Shown in pieces: positions 13,406-13,420 of a stretch of 13,420 bases of DNA. Both the position numbers and the translations under genes were made by a program. Location of the stretch: the NCBI GenBank assembly GCA_937894775.1, contig CALAXC010000420.1, positions 1 through 13,420 on the forward strand, written 5' to 3'. Source of the stretch: an uncultured Clostridia bacterium. GTDB lineage: Bacteria > Bacillota > Clostridia > Oscillospirales > CAG-272. A model generated the notes under the pieces. It was not told the origin of the DNA. It made no database searches and was given only the letters and a program-made list of their open reading frames with translations. Every line of letters begins with the position of its first letter. The first letter of the stretch is position 1.

Positions 13406-13420
13406 CAATCCGAAGGATTG
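13406..13420. repeat. Short perfect inverted repeat at the window edge
   Basis: CAATCC-gaa-GGATTG is a 6-bp stem with a 3-base loop. It reaches the last base, so the true extent is unknown. It lies in presumed chromosomal flank. Confidence 0.5.

Overview
The window looks like the right-hand end of an integrated genomic island in a low-to-mid-GC Bacillota of the Clostridia type. The evidence is strong AGGAGG-type ribosome sites before nearly every gene, tightly packed co-directional genes, and families common in clostridial accessory regions: Sel1 repeats, BspA-type leucine-rich repeats, DUF1963/YwqG, small zinc ribbons and short Cro/C1 HTH proteins. The species cannot be named from the sequence. 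No integrase, transposase, phage structural gene, conjugation gene or CRISPR array was seen.

Layout. Positions 2-100 are the tail of a gene entering from the left. Block 1 (128-2701) has an unknown protein, a Sel1-like protein, a leucine-rich-repeat protein with an extra N-terminal domain, and an HTH-like protein overlapping it by 4 bases. Block 2 (2771-3896) begins at a promoter-like module and encodes a DUF1963 protein, a zinc ribbon and a small beta-rich protein. It ends at a weak terminator. A good sigma-A promoter at 4005-4033 then serves a 67-residue HTH regulator (4083-4286). Block 3 (4397-12451) starts from a second copy of the same promoter-like module. It runs about 8 kb through Sel1/TPR proteins, zinc ribbons, small beta-rich proteins, a second DUF1963 protein, a zinc-ribbon membrane protein and an HU protein, closing at a strong terminator (12474-12509). 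A convergent minus-strand gene (12537-12968) encodes a protein with two excisionase-like HTH units.

Right end. Positions 12969-13321 hold no gene but are rich in structure: a 6-bp palindrome around a -10-like box, a large 12-bp inverted repeat, an A/T-rich stretch, and three pairs of TGGAC(G/A) motifs, each pair spaced exactly 18 bp. The next 45 bases (13322-13366) match tRNA-Asn(GTT) exactly from nucleotide 32 to the CCA end, with no 5' half. This is the displaced tRNA half expected where a tyrosine recombinase has integrated an element. The perfect terminator palindrome after it is probably the original chromosomal tRNA terminator, so the island/chromosome boundary lies near 13322.

How the parts may work together (inference). 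The cargo resembles an array of protein-binding and repeat proteins built by shuffling a few modules. A beta-rich domain is fused to leucine-rich repeats, to Sel1 repeats and, less certainly, to DUF1963. A short W-P-NP-F tail occurs both alone and at the end of a TPR-like protein. Such arrays recall immunity-protein or accumulated-defence arrays, but no toxin or nuclease is visible, so the function is open. Two HTH genes each sit directly upstream of a copy of the same palindromic operator-promoter, suggesting a shared switch over blocks 2 and 3.
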